NCBI GenBank assembly: GCA_037039925.1
Contig: JAXRKP010001006.1
Coordinates: forward strand, 1 to 64,000
Direction of reading: 5' to 3'
Length of the DNA stretch: 64,000 nucleotides
Source: Doris montereyensis
Lineage: Eukaryota; Mollusca; Gastropoda; Nudibranchia; Dorididae
The notes below the pieces were generated by a model. It had not been told where the DNA came from and ran no database searches. It was given only the letters and a program-made list of their open reading frames with translations. This document shows, one piece after another, positions 46,082 through 61,000 of this stretch (position 1 is its first letter; each line of letters starts with the position of its first letter). A program made the translations under genes and the position numbers.

Positions 46082-49000
46082 CTGCAAAGGGAAATGTGAA
46101 ATAATCATCTGGAGCATTTTCAGCAAAGTGGTTTTTTTGGAGTTGGAAGTGGAGGGGGTCAGTAGAATCTTGTTTCCGTTACATGAATGAATATATGTGT
46201 GTGGAGACCTAAGAAAAAATGTAATAATTAATTTGCAGGAATACAAGCAGACATTGGAATTGGAGCATTATTTTCTAAATAAGAACTAGGCCAACAAAGC
46301 ATGCATAAACCTGGTTGACCTAACTGCACACACCATACCCCTACTCTATCACAGCTGCCTATATGCCGTAACATAGACTGCCACATGACAAGTATACATG
46401 TAGCCTACTTCTGATTATTCTTACTTCTCACATTCACATGCTAGGTAGGGCTTGGTGGGGTCCCGTTAAAGTAATCAGCTGAGACATAGGAAAATGGGAA
46501 GGGGCCCCTTGAAGTAATCGTCTCGTATATTAATATTATGGTTTCGGTTATTAAGCCTGTCCCATCAGAGTAATCATTTCCTGCAGGGTCCTGATAAGCC
46601 CCGTCATATCTAAAAACGGTTCACAACCAAAAGACGAGAGAGAGAAAGAAAACAAGAGACCATTGGGAAGTTTTTGTTTCATTGAAATTCACCCGGTCCA
46701 TCATTGTGGTGATCTCAGGGTTAATTAATAAGACGGAACAGCAAGATGAAAGATAAGTGAAAGAAGGAAAGGCAAGGAGTAGGACCTTCCAGCAGCGCCC
46801 GCCAACTGCCCACAGAGAGGACAGGGGACTAGTGACAACATGTCCTTGACATTAATGACATGGTGGCTTCACATTAACTAGAGATGTTACCAATTACCCA
46901 ACCCTGTTTAGAAACAGAATACAGGAACAAGGTACCGACTAAACATCATGGATCAGATCAGTTTCCTTCATTGAAATTTAGCCCGTCCACCATATGCAGT
47001 GATCTCAGGCTGAATTACGAGGAAACAGCAAGATGAAAGACAAGTGAAAGAAGGAAAGGAAAGAAGTAGGACCTTTCTTCCTGATATAACTAGACTAGAA
47101 CTAGAAAGGAATTCATTATTACAATCTTTAGTTGATACTGACAATGACAGCAATTTCTACCTGAATTTGTTCTTATAAATTAGATCAATCACATCTACTG
47201 GCGAATCCCCATCAATAAACTTAAACTTTTGACAGGTCATCCCAATTTGTTAAATTGTCTAGATCTACATTCTGGAGCTAGCTTACCTTTATTAATATTA
47301 ACCTAGATCTAGAGTTAGTTGTTTTGAAAACTTGATTGTTATTATAACAGTTATAGCAAAATTCTAAATTAATTCTGATTCTATTAACTAGACTACCAAG
47401 TAGATATAGAAATCTAACTCTACTAAAATTATTGAAGAAAATGGGTGCGACAAATTCTAGACCTAGAAATCTAAATCTACTCTCATAGTTTCTAGGCCTC
47501 TCCTCTAGATAACAATTAGACTTAGATGTAGATATATCTAGATTTTACTAGATTTAGATTGAATCCAGATTTTCCATAAAATAGCCTGTCTGTCTGTAAT
47601 CTGTGTGGTATCGAATACTCAAGTTCTGATTAAACTGTTGTGTCCAATAATCAATGGCTGCCTCCCGTGTTATTATTTTACTGTCTAAAATCCTAATACA
47701 TCACAATGGCGACGAGTCATCGAACCAAATAAAGAGTTTTCTGATATTCTATATATCATTCTTCATCCATAAAAGTTCTTATTCAAGGAAATTTATCCAG
47801 GTTGGTAGAGTTATTGATATTTTCCCTTACTTTGTGAACCATCCAAATATCTACTTCATCATGCCAAAACCAGACCCCTTCAATGAAGGTATCGAAACCT
47901 TCACCAACTATAAAGAAAGACTGGATGTATTTTTCATTGCAAATGACATCCCAGCAGCCAAACAGTCCGCCACATTGCTGTCTTCCATAGGTGCTAAGGC
48001 CTATAATACTGTGAGATCTCTAACTACTCCTGATCTACCTTCAACCAAAACTTCCGAGTTGTGTTGCTTACTGTCCTCTCACTTCTGCCCACCACCCTTA
48101 GAAATCGTAGAAAGATTTAAATTTCACAAGAGAAACCAAGGAGTTGACGAATCCCTATCTGATTTTCTGAACTCAATAAAACAGCTCTCCGAGTTCTGTA
48201 ACTTCGGAAACAATTTGAAAACATCAATCAGAGATAGATTTGTCTGTGGACTTAAGGATGAATTCATTCAAAAGCGACTTTTACAAGAACATAACCTTAC
48301 CCTTGAAGGGGCAACTGCGTTAGCACTAGCAATGGAAACTGCGCAAAGAGATGCTGCAGAGATCCATAACAATGACAACCCCTCTGCAGTACATAATATT
48401 CATGCTAGGACTACACGACCGCAATATGCAACACGACCGCAATATGCCAGCAAGAAAACACATTACCCACCATGTCAGTCTTGTGGCAAAACCAATCATA
48501 ACAGATCCGATTGTTATCTCAGGGATGCTGTATGCAATCGTTGCTCCAAAACAGGACACATTCAAACGGTCTGCAAGTCAAACAGCTTTGACGGCGGATA
48601 TAGGAACACAGCACGGAAACCCCCAACAAACCATAAACCAGTTCACGAGCTCGATGAAGACAATTTTGTTCTAGAAATGTACAACTTGAAAGGCAGAACC
48701 CCCAAAATAACGGTTAATCTCAATATTGATGCCGTCAACACACAAATGGAGCTTGACACAGGCTCAGCCTTATCAGTCATGACCAAACATGACTATCAAA
48801 GCATATTCAATAAAATGCCACAACTAGACAAAACCGAGGCTCGTCTTAAAACGTACACCAACGAAATTATACATCCAATGGGACAAATATCGGTCAACGT
48901 AAAACTCAAAAAAAAAAATAAACAACTACCTCTCCTCATTCTTGAAAAGGGGAGTAACCCTATCCTGGGACGTGACTGGTTATCAGAGCTGCAGCTTGAC

Positions 49001-52000
49001 TGGCACAGTATACATCATATTGCTCCCAAACAAACCATTAATAAACTACTGACAGAGTTTTCGGACGTTTTCTCCGATGGTATTGGAACGGTCAAACGAC
49101 TCAATGGCACATTACACGTCAAAGATGGTGCCATACCCAAATTTTGCAAAGCACGTTCAGTTCCATATGCTTTCAGAGCAAAGGTCGAACAAGAATTAGA
49201 CAACTTAGAGCAACAGGGTATTATAACTAAGTCACCACATCCGATTGGGCAACTCCCATCGTTCCAGTGATAAAAGCCAATGGCAGCGTAAGAATTTGTG
49301 GGGATTATAAAGTGACAGTTAACCCGGTTCTGAATACAGAACAATACACAATGCCAAAAATGGATGATATGTTGGCTATTTTGGAGCAAGGTCAGACATA
49401 CTCCAAGATCGATCTCCGACAAGCTTATCTCCAACTGCCTCTTGACGACGCCTCTCGAAAAATTACCACCATCAACACAAGCAAAGGCTTGTACACATAT
49501 AATCGCTTGCCTTTCGGCATATCGTCATCACCTGCAATATGGCAAAAGACAATGGACATCGTACTCTAAGGAGTCTCCGGGATACCATGCAACCAAGATG
49601 ATATAATCCTGACTGGGGAATCCGACGAAGAACATTACGAAAATTTACATAAAGTCTTACACAGGCTCCAACAATATGGCATCAAAGTAAATCTTGATAA
49701 ATGCAAGTTTTTCAGGAAGAAGTTATTTTCTGCGGCATAAAGATCACTCGGAATGGCATTCACAAAACTGATGATAAAATACAGGCCATCATCCAGGCGC
49801 CTCAGCCAACGAATAAAACACAACTGAGATCATTCTTAGGACTGGTTAACTACTATCATAAATGGTTAGACAACATAGCTAACATTGCCAAACCGTTGTA
49901 TGAACAGCTGCAAAACAACAAGCATTTCCTATGGACAAACACCTGCGAAACTGCCTTCACTGAAATAAAAGAAATGATAGCTTCAGAAAAGGTATTGATA
50001 AGATTCAATCCAGAGCTACCCCTCAGACTAGCTACAGATGCATCCCCATACGGCGTCGGAGCCGTCTTGTCCCACATAACCTCAAAAGGAGAAGAAAGGC
50101 CAATAGCATATGCATCTCGTACCCTGAATACTGCCGAGCAGAACTACTCACAGCTTGATAAAGAAGCACTCTCGATTGTATGGGGTGTCAAAAGATTTTT
50201 CAACTACGTATGTGGAAAACACTTTACATTGATCACCGACCATCAGCCGTTGAAATTTATCTTTAGCCCAACCAGAACAATTCCAGCCATGTCGGCTGCC
50301 CGCCAGCAACGATACGCTCTATATCTATCAGGCTTTCATTACGCCATCGAATATTGCAATTCGAAGGCTAACGCTAATGCTGACAGTCTATCTCGATTGC
50401 CTCTTCCAGTATCCAGTTCCACGGAAGAATCAGAAAAAGCAGATGGTATCTTCTACACTGAAATTATGGACTCCCCTTCCAGTAAGCACTACATCTGTTG
50501 CAAAGGAATCTCGCCACGACACTAGTATTGCCAAAATAATAGACTACGTTCAAACCGATAATTGGCCAACTAAAATGGAAGAAGATGTAAAACCGTACTT
50601 AAACAAACGCCATGAACTAGTAGTTCAACAAAATTGCCTACTCTGGGACTACTGACTCATTGTTCCAGACAAACTAAGAACCAAGATACTACACATGCTT
50701 CATGAAGGTCACCTTGGAATAGTAAAAATGAAAAACATATCTCGTAGTTATTTCTGGTGGCCCGGTCTGGATAGTGATATTGAGACAATCACCAAAGGTT
50801 GTCACGGCTGTGCTTCAACTCAACCAGATCCTCTCAAGGCACCTCTTCACCCTTGGCAATGGCCTGATAGACCTTGGCAAAGACTCCATATAGATTACGC
50901 TGGACCTTTCATGAGTTCAATGTTTCTAGTCATTGTTGACGCACACACGAAATGGACCGAAATTATTCCAACTTCCACTGCAACTTCAACGTCTACAATA
51001 AACATTTTCAGTGATCTGTTCGCTAGATTCGGTCTACCAGAACACATTGTGAGTGACAATGGGGCACAGTTTTCATCGAACGAATTCAAGCTTTTCGTCC
51101 AAAGCAACGGCACAAAACATACTCTAAGTTCTCCCTATCATCCGGCTACCAATGGCCTCGCCGAACGTATGGTGCAAACCTTCAAACAAGCAATGAAAGC
51201 ATCAATATCGGACAAAGGAAACATGCACACCAAAGTAGCTCGTTTTCTTCTGGCCTACCGCAACGCACCACATTCAACGACGAACGAAACCCCAGCTACA
51301 TTGATGTTTGGTCGTCGTCTTCGTACTCACCTCGACATTCTACGTCCTGACACAAAATCACGTGCGTTTTCTAAGCAGGACCACCAAATCAAGAATCACT
51401 CACAAGCTAGACTGCGTGACTTCAACATTAGGGATCCAGTACTTGTTCGTGATTATCGCGGACATCAGAAATGGCAGTACGGCACAATACACTCCCAACT
51501 AGGATCCAGAAGTTACGAAATCAAAACTTCCACTGGAGCTCTCTGGAAACGTCACTCCGATCAGATAGTTCATACACAGACATCACCAAACGTGAGCAAA
51601 CCACCACCGTTACCACCAGTAACAAGGCAGAACTTCAAGACACCAGAACCTCCAGCAACACCACCAGCTTTATCACAAAGTGACCGAGACAATTATTCTA
51701 CGCGGTCACAGGTCGTTCCTCCAATAGGATCACCTACCTCAGAGGAGCTCTCAAAAACTGTTGACCCCTCACGAGGCGCAACCACCATTCATACACTACT
51801 CGAAGTGGTCGCTGTTGAGCCCCATGGTCTCACGAGGCGCAACCACCATCCAGGTCCAACTCCACGATCAGATAGTTCATACACAGACATACACTACCGT
51901 TACCACCGGTGGTCAAGACACCAGAACCTCCAGCAACACCACCAGCTTTATCACAAAGTGACCGAGACAATTATTCAACAAAATTCACTGAATAGCAAAA

Positions 52001-55000
52001 TTGACCCATGGTCTCAAGGCGCAACCACCAAAATGGCTGTGCAGCGCCAACAAAATTCACTGAATAGCAAAATTGAAACATACAACATATTACAACACAC
52101 TAGGTCACAATGATTAGACACTAGTTAAATTAATGCTCTTCTAGCAATGAAATTTTCAGTTGAAATTTTTCTCATTTAGATTTAGATACCAGGATACACA
52201 ATTTCGTGACCAAGATCTCAATCTGAAACGAACAATGAACTCATACTTAAAGAAATTAACATTAATTCTATTACAAGTAATGTCATGAACTTATTTATAA
52301 AGTTCTACTGAATGAGAATCATCATTCTTATTTTATTTTCCTTGTATTTGTATTATCTTGTTAGAGTAATTTGTGGACTTTCATAATTCTATACGACACA
52401 TGTTAACGGTTAAAGTTGTCGTTTTTCCTTTTTATCATTACATACCGGTATCATAAAAATTTTTTTCTAAAAAAAATTATAACAATTAATTTTTTTTTGA
52501 AAAGGGGGGAATTGTGGTATCGTACATATCGATTACTCAAACATACTGAGTATCGAGTACTCAAGTTCCGATTAAACTGTTGTGTCCAATAATCAATGGC
52601 TGCCTCCGTGTTATTATTTTACTCTGTCTAAAATCCTAATACATCACAATCTGGATTTAGATCTAGAAGGATCTAGATCAACCATGTGTGCCCTTATTTT
52701 CAAGATCTCTCTATCCGACTGGACTTGGAATCTAAATCTAGATATCAATTTCTCTGGAACGCCGAACAAGAAATTCTGGGATAGTCAGAGAACATAGAGA
52801 ACGCTTGAAGCGCTAGAAAAGTAGCGCTAGGCTACAGGCGCGTTTGTAACAAGCGCCAGAATCTTTTAGGGCGCACATAGACAATGCGTGTGCTCTCGCT
52901 TGCTGGCCTAAATTTCAGATAGCCACATTACAGTATCTTCTGTTGTGCATCAGTCATTACATTATGAAGTCTCCAGACGAAGAATTCTTCTTGCTTGACA
53001 GTGTATTGCCAAAATTAATGTTTTCGAAAAAGGAGGAGGACAGGGAGGACAAGTGTACACGAAATCAATAAAGAAAGGAGAGAAGTTGGTGAATACCATC
53101 ACCTCTTTAGTCAGTTAAAGAATCACCCCGATAGATTTCACTCCTACATGCGAATGAACCTTGACACGTTCAATTATATTCTGGATAAGATAACTCCAAG
53201 GCTCACAAAGACATGGTGCAACTGGCACGTACCTATCCTGCCAGAAGAAAGACTGGTTGTAACCAGATAGACGGACAGAGTGAGCGACATTGATTTTATT
53301 CCTCCAAACTTGTCTTCAAAGTTGATTTCTTCGCTGATTTCCTTCCAGGCCTCGTCAATAATATAATATTGCGATTATCATGGTCTTTTCTACTCTTATC
53401 CCATATTGCCGGCTTGTTAAAAACGGCAGTAATAAGGGCTTCCACATCCATTCTTTTAATTTACAAGAAAAAAAGATAGCTAGGTCTGAGTTCACAGAGC
53501 AACAATCGACAAACAGGATGGTACCATTGAACAATAGTGAGATCAGTACCTACACAAAGCACGGCACACACTCAACAAGCGACTGCATTGCTAGAAAAGA
53601 ATTAACTTTCAATACTTGAAAACGAGCGAGGCTTGACAAGCGACGCGGCACGCTTGGGGCCGGAAAATACACCTGTCCTCTATACTATAGGTGTCAACAA
53701 AGATTAACGTGACACATTTATAGCGCCTGTAGCCTAGCGCTAGATTTCTAGTGCTTCAAGCATTCTCTATGTTCTCTGCCTAATGGTACAGAATGCATGC
53801 CTAAAGTTGCTGTAAAGCCACTGAGGTTGCTTGTTGCCTTTCACTCTACCTATCTCTGTGAGCCAGCTATTTAAAGTGTTGTTACTGTTTACAATAAAAA
53901 CCAAAGATACTCTACCAAAAAAAATACCGTTTGTTCCCCCCCCACCCGCCAAATTAAATTTCAATAGTTTATGATGGCTTTGACTAAAAAAAAAAAAAGC
54001 CAAAAATAATGAAAACTGAGCGGCGATAAATTTGAATCTGCTAGTGCTAGTTTATGAATAGCACTGTCATGTTCATAAACAATGGCTTTTCCAGTTCCAA
54101 AATGATTGTTCTATTCATTTGTGGAGCGTAAACGGTGCTCCCATTGAACACACAAGAGATATTTGAAAATCAGGATTTATAAGGCCCTAAATGGACAACC
54201 CTCAGATGTAAAAAATTAAAAATGCAAAAATTAATAAAAACAGAGCTCACCATGTGTCCTGCATTCAATATCCAGTAGAATTCAACATTTTTATATTTTT
54301 TGGCAAAGTAGCAAACTGGAGAGGATGTGTTACATCTATGAGATACTTTTTCACTGTCCTTGAATTTCTCTGCCACATCTAGTTTGTAAAACCAAGCTTC
54401 TGTACCTGGAATCAAATTCAAATCAACAATAAAACAATTAACTCACTAAGGACTCACCTATTTTTAGCTCTACACCTTTCAAGTCCTGGGGTTTTAAAGG
54501 CTTTTTAAGAAGTTATGCAGCAAACTGCTTCAAATTTTCTCACAATATACATTAAATGATCTATACAAATAAAAATCATAGTTTTTTCTATCTTTGAAAT
54601 TTAAAAAATTCCATTCTTTTCCTCTTTTAAAACAAAAATAACAATGCAATCCATTCTTCGATTGGGAGGGAAAACAAAAATGTTACTCCAAATAATAATA
54701 CAACAATGTATTCTCATGTGGCGTCAGTGGCTGAGTGGTTAGGCTGCCAGATTTGAGAGCAAAGCTTAGTCCGACATTGTGTTCCTTGGGAAAGACACTT
54801 AACACCCATTTTTCTTACTCAACCCAGGTGCAGATGGGTACAAGTACTAGCTTGGGAGTAAAATCTGCGTCAGACGTGTCCTGTCCAGGCGGTGATTATC
54901 GTCAGCACAATAACTTATCTATAGTTGTTGAATCAAAAATATGTTGTGTTGAAATTTTTCTTTTGATAGTAATTTGTAGATCTACAGATATATAAGTTAC

Positions 55001-58000
55001 ATAGATATATTGAAATTAGCATGTACTTGTATTTTTTTACAAAGCTACTTTGTACTCGTAACACAGGCTTCAAGTTTCTTAGAATTCTATTGATTTCTTA
55101 GCAACACACACACCCCAAACTCGGACATATTGGTTATTTTATGAATAAAATGTAGATCTACTCTTTCCCAATACCTTGAAGAGCCAGTGTTGAAGAGAAT
55201 GCTCTGCACTTTACTGTATACAGCAATCTCCACTAAATTACATGCCGCTAAAATGCATGATTAGTCATAATGCAAATTCTTTTCATGTAACCGAATTTTA
55301 CAACGCTAATGGGACGTTTTAGCGTGCAAAATTATCTACCCTTGTTTCAGAAACAGATTGGTGGTAACTCTTTTAGGTTGAGTCATAAATAATAATATTA
55401 TTATAAAAGCAGTACAACTACTGCTACTATTTCTACTCTTGTTAATAATCATTCTAATATTGTAAATAATAATGATAAGATTTGTAGTGATGATTATTAT
55501 TAATAAGAAGAAGAAGAAGGATCAGAATGATAACAAAAACTAGATCTAGAATTAGAAAAGATAAGAGTAGTATTACATAATATTCTAGACGTTCATATTT
55601 TTATAACTTATTGACTGGTGCTTAACAAGATTAATACATTATCTATTTTCTTTATTTGCACTGAGTTGCATTGATGCAGTCTCACATTCAATGTGAAAGT
55701 ATTATAGGATTTTGCAGAGGAAATGCGGCGAAGCAAAAGTGTTACCACGGCCAATTACGTAAGGTCTAATCGAGAATACCTGAAACGAGCTCAAAGTCAA
55801 AGCCCCTGTAGTTTTACAATTTGATCCATATTCATAAAATGTAATTTAGTATATTTTGTGAAGTCTGTTTTCAATTCTCAAATTCCCTAACAAATTATTA
55901 AATGTCTCAAATTGATTATTCTTTTTTTCTTCGTGTCCTATTTTTTTCAACTTGTTTGTTGGACAGAAGAACACCTAGATCTACATCCAGAACTAGAACC
56001 TAATGTAAACAGATCTAGACACAGGGAGCGACAACATATTTATTTACAAGAGTGATATAAAAATCCCAATTATTAATTAGATTCTATGGCAACACAAGAT
56101 AGTTGGACTTGAGCAATCTAGATTTCTATAGTTCGAAAGGGTGAAAATACAAGTGAATAAGCAGATCTAGCTCCTCTTACACAAGAGTATGATATGATTT
56201 AAAAGCCTTCCAACTCTATCAATTTTGAGATTTTGCTACATAATGTTAATCAAAGAAAAGAAAAGAACAAAACTTTGGTTGACATCAAGAGGACAACATT
56301 CTATATGTAAACTCTTGAAAATCTTCTTAATTGATGGATGATTGCTATAAGGGCTTGATGTACAGAAGCGTAAATAATTTTCATCTTTGAAACTGAAAAT
56401 GATGACATATCATATGGGTAACAAACCGAACAGCTTTACTAATTTAAGTTCATTCTTTACCCAAAACGTCACAAATCAGGTCAAACTGTCCACTGTACAC
56501 AGCAACTTTCAAAGGAGTGTTGTTAATCAAGTAATTCACTGAAATGGAGAGAGAAAGATTAGAAAGGGATAAAACATTGAAAACTGTGCTATAAGTGGGA
56601 GTCAGTTGCTTACTGTAGTAAAAATTACCTTTACATAAATTGCCTGTGATCACTGAATAGCCTCCCTCTCAGAAAAGTGTATACTTTCAACTAAATGCAC
56701 AGCATTAATCAAAAGATAACTGTTTTACATACAGCTTGACAACCTGCTGTTCTTTGTAGATAATGAAAGTATGAATATCAAGTAAAGATCACCTTTCAGT
56801 AGTTTAACAAAACCATCAATAGAAAGGTTATGAGTTTCTTAATTCAAATTGAAAAAAAACCCAAATCAAATTACAAAATAAAAACCAAACCTGGCCCTTA
56901 TCCCATTTCCTTCCTTTATCCTTCACTTCCCCCACTCCTAAATACAGTAGTAGCTGTCTAAGAACATGTCACCCACACCACAGTCCATCTACCATTATCT
57001 CAGTAAACAGATTTTTTCCTATATAAATTGGCCTATTAACATCACACCCGGAATGGCAATCATCGTTTTTTTAACAGACACATAACTTTTTACAGGTATC
57101 AAGACGGTTGTCATTTTTTATAGATTTCAAATACATAGCTGCTTAACCTTCTCAAATTGAAAAACGCACTCTTACTGTGCAAACTAATTCTAAATCGCAC
57201 AAAAGCCTGTAATATTCCAGGAAACATTGATCATCTAACTTGAAGTGATACCCTTTACGGTAAAGAACAAAAATCTGCTGATCACTGGCCTTTGTAGTGA
57301 AGTGCAATGGTTGTTTTGTGAACTCAGAATGGCATCTTCAGACTTTCACCCACTTCTCTGAATCTCTGCCATTAACTAAGGGTTTCTATACAAACAAAAT
57401 ACAGTTAGCCTTCATATACATACTTTTCAAGGCAAATGCATGTTTATCAGAAGCCATTGTAATGTTCTCAGTAATCTCAGCTCTCAATGAAACGACAAGA
57501 GTGCGTAATACTTATACAGTAGAACCTCTCTAATCGGGAACCCGGGGAATCGGGAAACCAATTGGGAAGAATTCCCAGGAACGGCATTGTTTATATATAT
57601 TTTACCTCTCTAAACGGGAAAGGTCCTCGGCTAATCAGGGCAATTTTCACGGGCTTGCAATGATTATTATCACCATTTCACCCATATTCATATATTCCAA
57701 CACTCATTTTTATCCCAATTTGGTTTCCGCGTTAGCAAAACATTAATTAGTACACCTGCATTAGTGCTACACGTGTTATACATTGCCTAATGTGTACACG
57801 ATGACGCAAGTGCCAGTTCGCGACGACCATAAGCCTGACTAACCAGACATCCATTGAGAAGGTGTGAAAGCAAGCGTTGAGCCAGACCTTGCTCGTCCAT
57901 CTAACAATACAGTGCGGTGTTGATACGGGTGGCGATTAGACAGTTGTGCACTGTCATGGTTTTTTATTGCCCGTTTTATCCGTCAATCGAAAGGGTGGAC

Positions 58001-61000
58001 ACGAGGGGAAATTTAACGACCCATCATGCCTTCTTGTCTTATCTATCTACCATCCAACGAAGATCGATTGTGAGTGACATGACATCTTTGATGAATGCCA
58101 TCTTCGTTTTGATCAACTAGTCCTAAGGCTACTTGTTCACTTAGTTCTGCATTTTACCACATAATACCACTCACAAAAGGGCATAGGTGCGTCAAACGGC
58201 TGAAGGAAAGCCAAAATCCAAATCGGGAAACCTGGCAAATTGGGACGATTTTACAATCCACCGGGACTTCCCGATTAGAGAGGTTCCACTGTGGTAACTT
58301 CCCTTGAACTACAATAACTGAAAAAGTTACCAATCCATTTCCGGGAAATTGTCCGAAAGAAAGTAAAGGGCTAAACTAGCATTAGAGCCAGTTCCCCACA
58401 CTCTAGGCACATTTTTATAGTGGATATCATTATCAATCGTCAAAGCTAGTGCGCCAAGGTGTGGTGCATCCATCGAGTTGAACATGCCGACAATGTGCCA
58501 TAATGTGGCGCATGTGTCTCAAGTGAGTTAAAATCACTCAACTCACTGCAGGCATGCAAACAAACAGGAAATCAAAATGATTATGACCACTTAACTAAAG
58601 TAATCTTGTCAGAAATGTGCATTACAATAGAATTATTACCTACCAACATTTGTGACATTTTTCATGAAGTCTGTCTTCAAATTTGAAAACACTTTACTTT
58701 TTTGCCCTGGGAGAGTAAGAAAAATTTGGAACATTTTAATAAGATTATGCTACGTGCTGTTTTAAGTTACAAATCAGAATCTTTAGACTGTGTTGATTGC
58801 ATTTTATAGAATATTTAGTATGGTTCACATTTCAAATCTCATTCCACAATTTCATTCAATCCTTTAAGTTGAGAGGCTGCTCACATTGGTTTATTCTTTT
58901 CAAAACACCTTATTCTCAGTAAACCATTCAGATCCTTCCTAAGACAAGAGGACAATGACGTGCTAATGAATGATACTTGAATCTTTATACCTTCTTTCCA
59001 AGCAATGGGTATTTTGTTGTACAGTTGTTTTTCCAAATGTGTCTGATGGCCGGAAGGAAGGAAAAATAATACAAACTTCATCCATTTCGCCATATAGTTG
59101 AAATCCACTTGAGCATTAGTCTAACAATATGTCATCGGCCCCTATGCAAATTTACTCAGGTTTTTTAGATTGATGGGTCAACATCTCAATGCAAAAATCA
59201 CTGTTTCAAGTGTTTCATTGGACAATAAATGGGCTTACTCTGATCCATTGCAGACACTTTTCATAATGATAAAGGAGTGAAAGAAGTCGGGGTTTCAATG
59301 ATGAAGACCGACCTTTAATTTACTTTCAAATCTATAATATCCAATTCGAGAATTCGTAAGGTGGTGAAAATAGTTGGGAATTTCTACAATAAATGTTTAT
59401 GGCCAGATATTCAAAACAATTAATGTCATTACACACATTCCATTTTTTGTTTGTTTTAGTTCTTTAATTTGTTTTTTTATTTTATTTTTATTATTCAGTC
59501 TTCAAGATTAAGCTCTTAAGCGATATTCATCCATTAAGAGATAACCATCCATTAAGAACGGACACTCAGAGGTGCTAATTAACCTTTTTCTGTCATTCAT
59601 AAGCAACACCCTTACATGAAACACGCAGGAAGATAAAAAAAAATTTTTTTTTAACTTTGCCATTGATACAAAAATGTTATCGGTTGATTCCAATCCTACA
59701 TTTTCCATTTGTTTTTTCTACATCAAAACTCATGTGGAAATTAAAACATTCTTGACATAGCAGATGGTCTTTAAATATGAAATGATGAAGAAAGTCAGAG
59801 AGAGAGAGAAATTTTCAGCTTCAAAGTCTGCAATCATCTGTTCTAGATACATTTTTTTTTAGTGCTCAGGAAAACGAGATGACATAAAAGGTAGAGGATA
59901 AATTATACAGCCCATAAATTCCTAAAACCCTATCCCCATGGGAATGAGGCGAATTCTGTGGACTTTATTTATTTATTTGAAATTTACCCTGTCTACTATT
60001 TGCAGTGATCTCTGGGTAAATTAAGAGGAAACAGCAAGATGAAAAGGACAAGTAAAAGGGTGAAAGGAAAGAAGTAGTATCTACCAGAACCACCCACCAC
60101 CCATCCACTCTCATGGGGAAAAATGCCAATCAACTCACTGTAAAATGGTTAAATTTATCCAAAACTTGTCATGCCTTTCAATGAATTGAGTCAGAGCAAG
60201 ATTTTATGGTAAATTTTAGGTTAGCAAAGATTGTAAAATTTGAGAAAAAATACCAATTTGTTTTGTTAATCAATTTAGCTATGTAAAACATGATGCTGAT
60301 AGACAAAACGAACACAGGAAAGACAAGCGATCCAGAAATAATTGTTACATCAGACAAGAATCTCAAATGTGTCAATGAAGTTTAAAATAAGCAGTCACAA
60401 AGAAATGAGCACACACAAACCCATAGACAGGTACAAATTAAGAATGAGAACACATCAGTGCTGCAGTCACTATCTGTACACTGAACAATTTTGAAAAAAA
60501 AAGAATTCTTTGTCGAACGTCTAAAAATAAGTTTTCATAGATACTGATTGGCCTCTTCAACAGATTAATTCAATTGCATTACAACATGAGGTAGAAAATG
60601 TTGTAACCAACCTCCCCATTCAACGTTCTTTGGTATAATTCCAAGTTTTCTTCTGATTGGTCCATTCATGAGTTCATGTAAATCGTTTGTGGCAAAAGGC
60701 TGAATATAACGCTGAAATGATTCGTCTGTAACAGATCAGAAATAAAGCCATGCACTTGAATTATAATACATGAAGTCTCAAATCTGTACTTCAGACAAAT
60801 TAATTACATCAAACCATATTTACGGTGAAAGTCGCAAATCGTGTAAGTCCAATTTTGGATGTTTAGAGAAAATCAAAGAAAAAGATGCAGCATATTTTAA
60901 TCTATTTTCACAGGCATGCACGGTTTGCAAGTGGCAAATACTAGACCCAATAGGGCTACACAGATTGCTCATATGGTTATTATATGGGTTTCTATTGGTT

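Larger units (their letters stand above)
47604..52648 (+). mobile_element. Ty3/gypsy LTR retrotransposon, full-length but inactivated
   Basis: Short LTRs (102 and 136 bp) begin TGTGG and end CACA. A 5-bp target duplication ATCTG flanks them (47599-47603 and 52649-52653). A TGG-starting primer-binding site lies 1 bp past the 5' LTR (47707 on). A polypurine tract (about 52497-52510) precedes the 3' LTR. Gag, protease, RT, RNase H and integrase follow in the gypsy order. Two CCHC knuckles and the integrase type suggest the Mag-like group. Three frameshifts and two nonsense codons break pol. It is antisense to SCPEP1, inside its last intron. Confidence 0.92.
52784..53780. mobile_element. PIF/Harbinger element, internally deleted, with 58-bp TIRs
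   Basis: 52784-52841 and 53723-53780 are inverted copies sharing AGAGAACATAGAGAA, GCTTGAAGC and CTAGCGCTAGGCTACAGGCGC. The interior carries remnants of both Harbinger genes: transposase on plus and MADF protein on minus. TSDs are unclear (flanks ATA and TAA; family duplication is TWA). It lies 131 bp downstream of the gypsy 3' LTR, in the last SCPEP1-like intron. Confidence 0.75.

Noticed and set aside
54720..54760. Functional tRNA gene
   Set aside because: Only the A-box half of a tRNA-like head is present and the sequence continues into a SINE body shared with two other loci.
58881..59108. 75-codon minus-strand ORF between SCPEP1-like exons B and C
   Set aside because: Considered as an extra exon, but phases of B, C and D join perfectly without it and it matches nothing in the carboxypeptidase.
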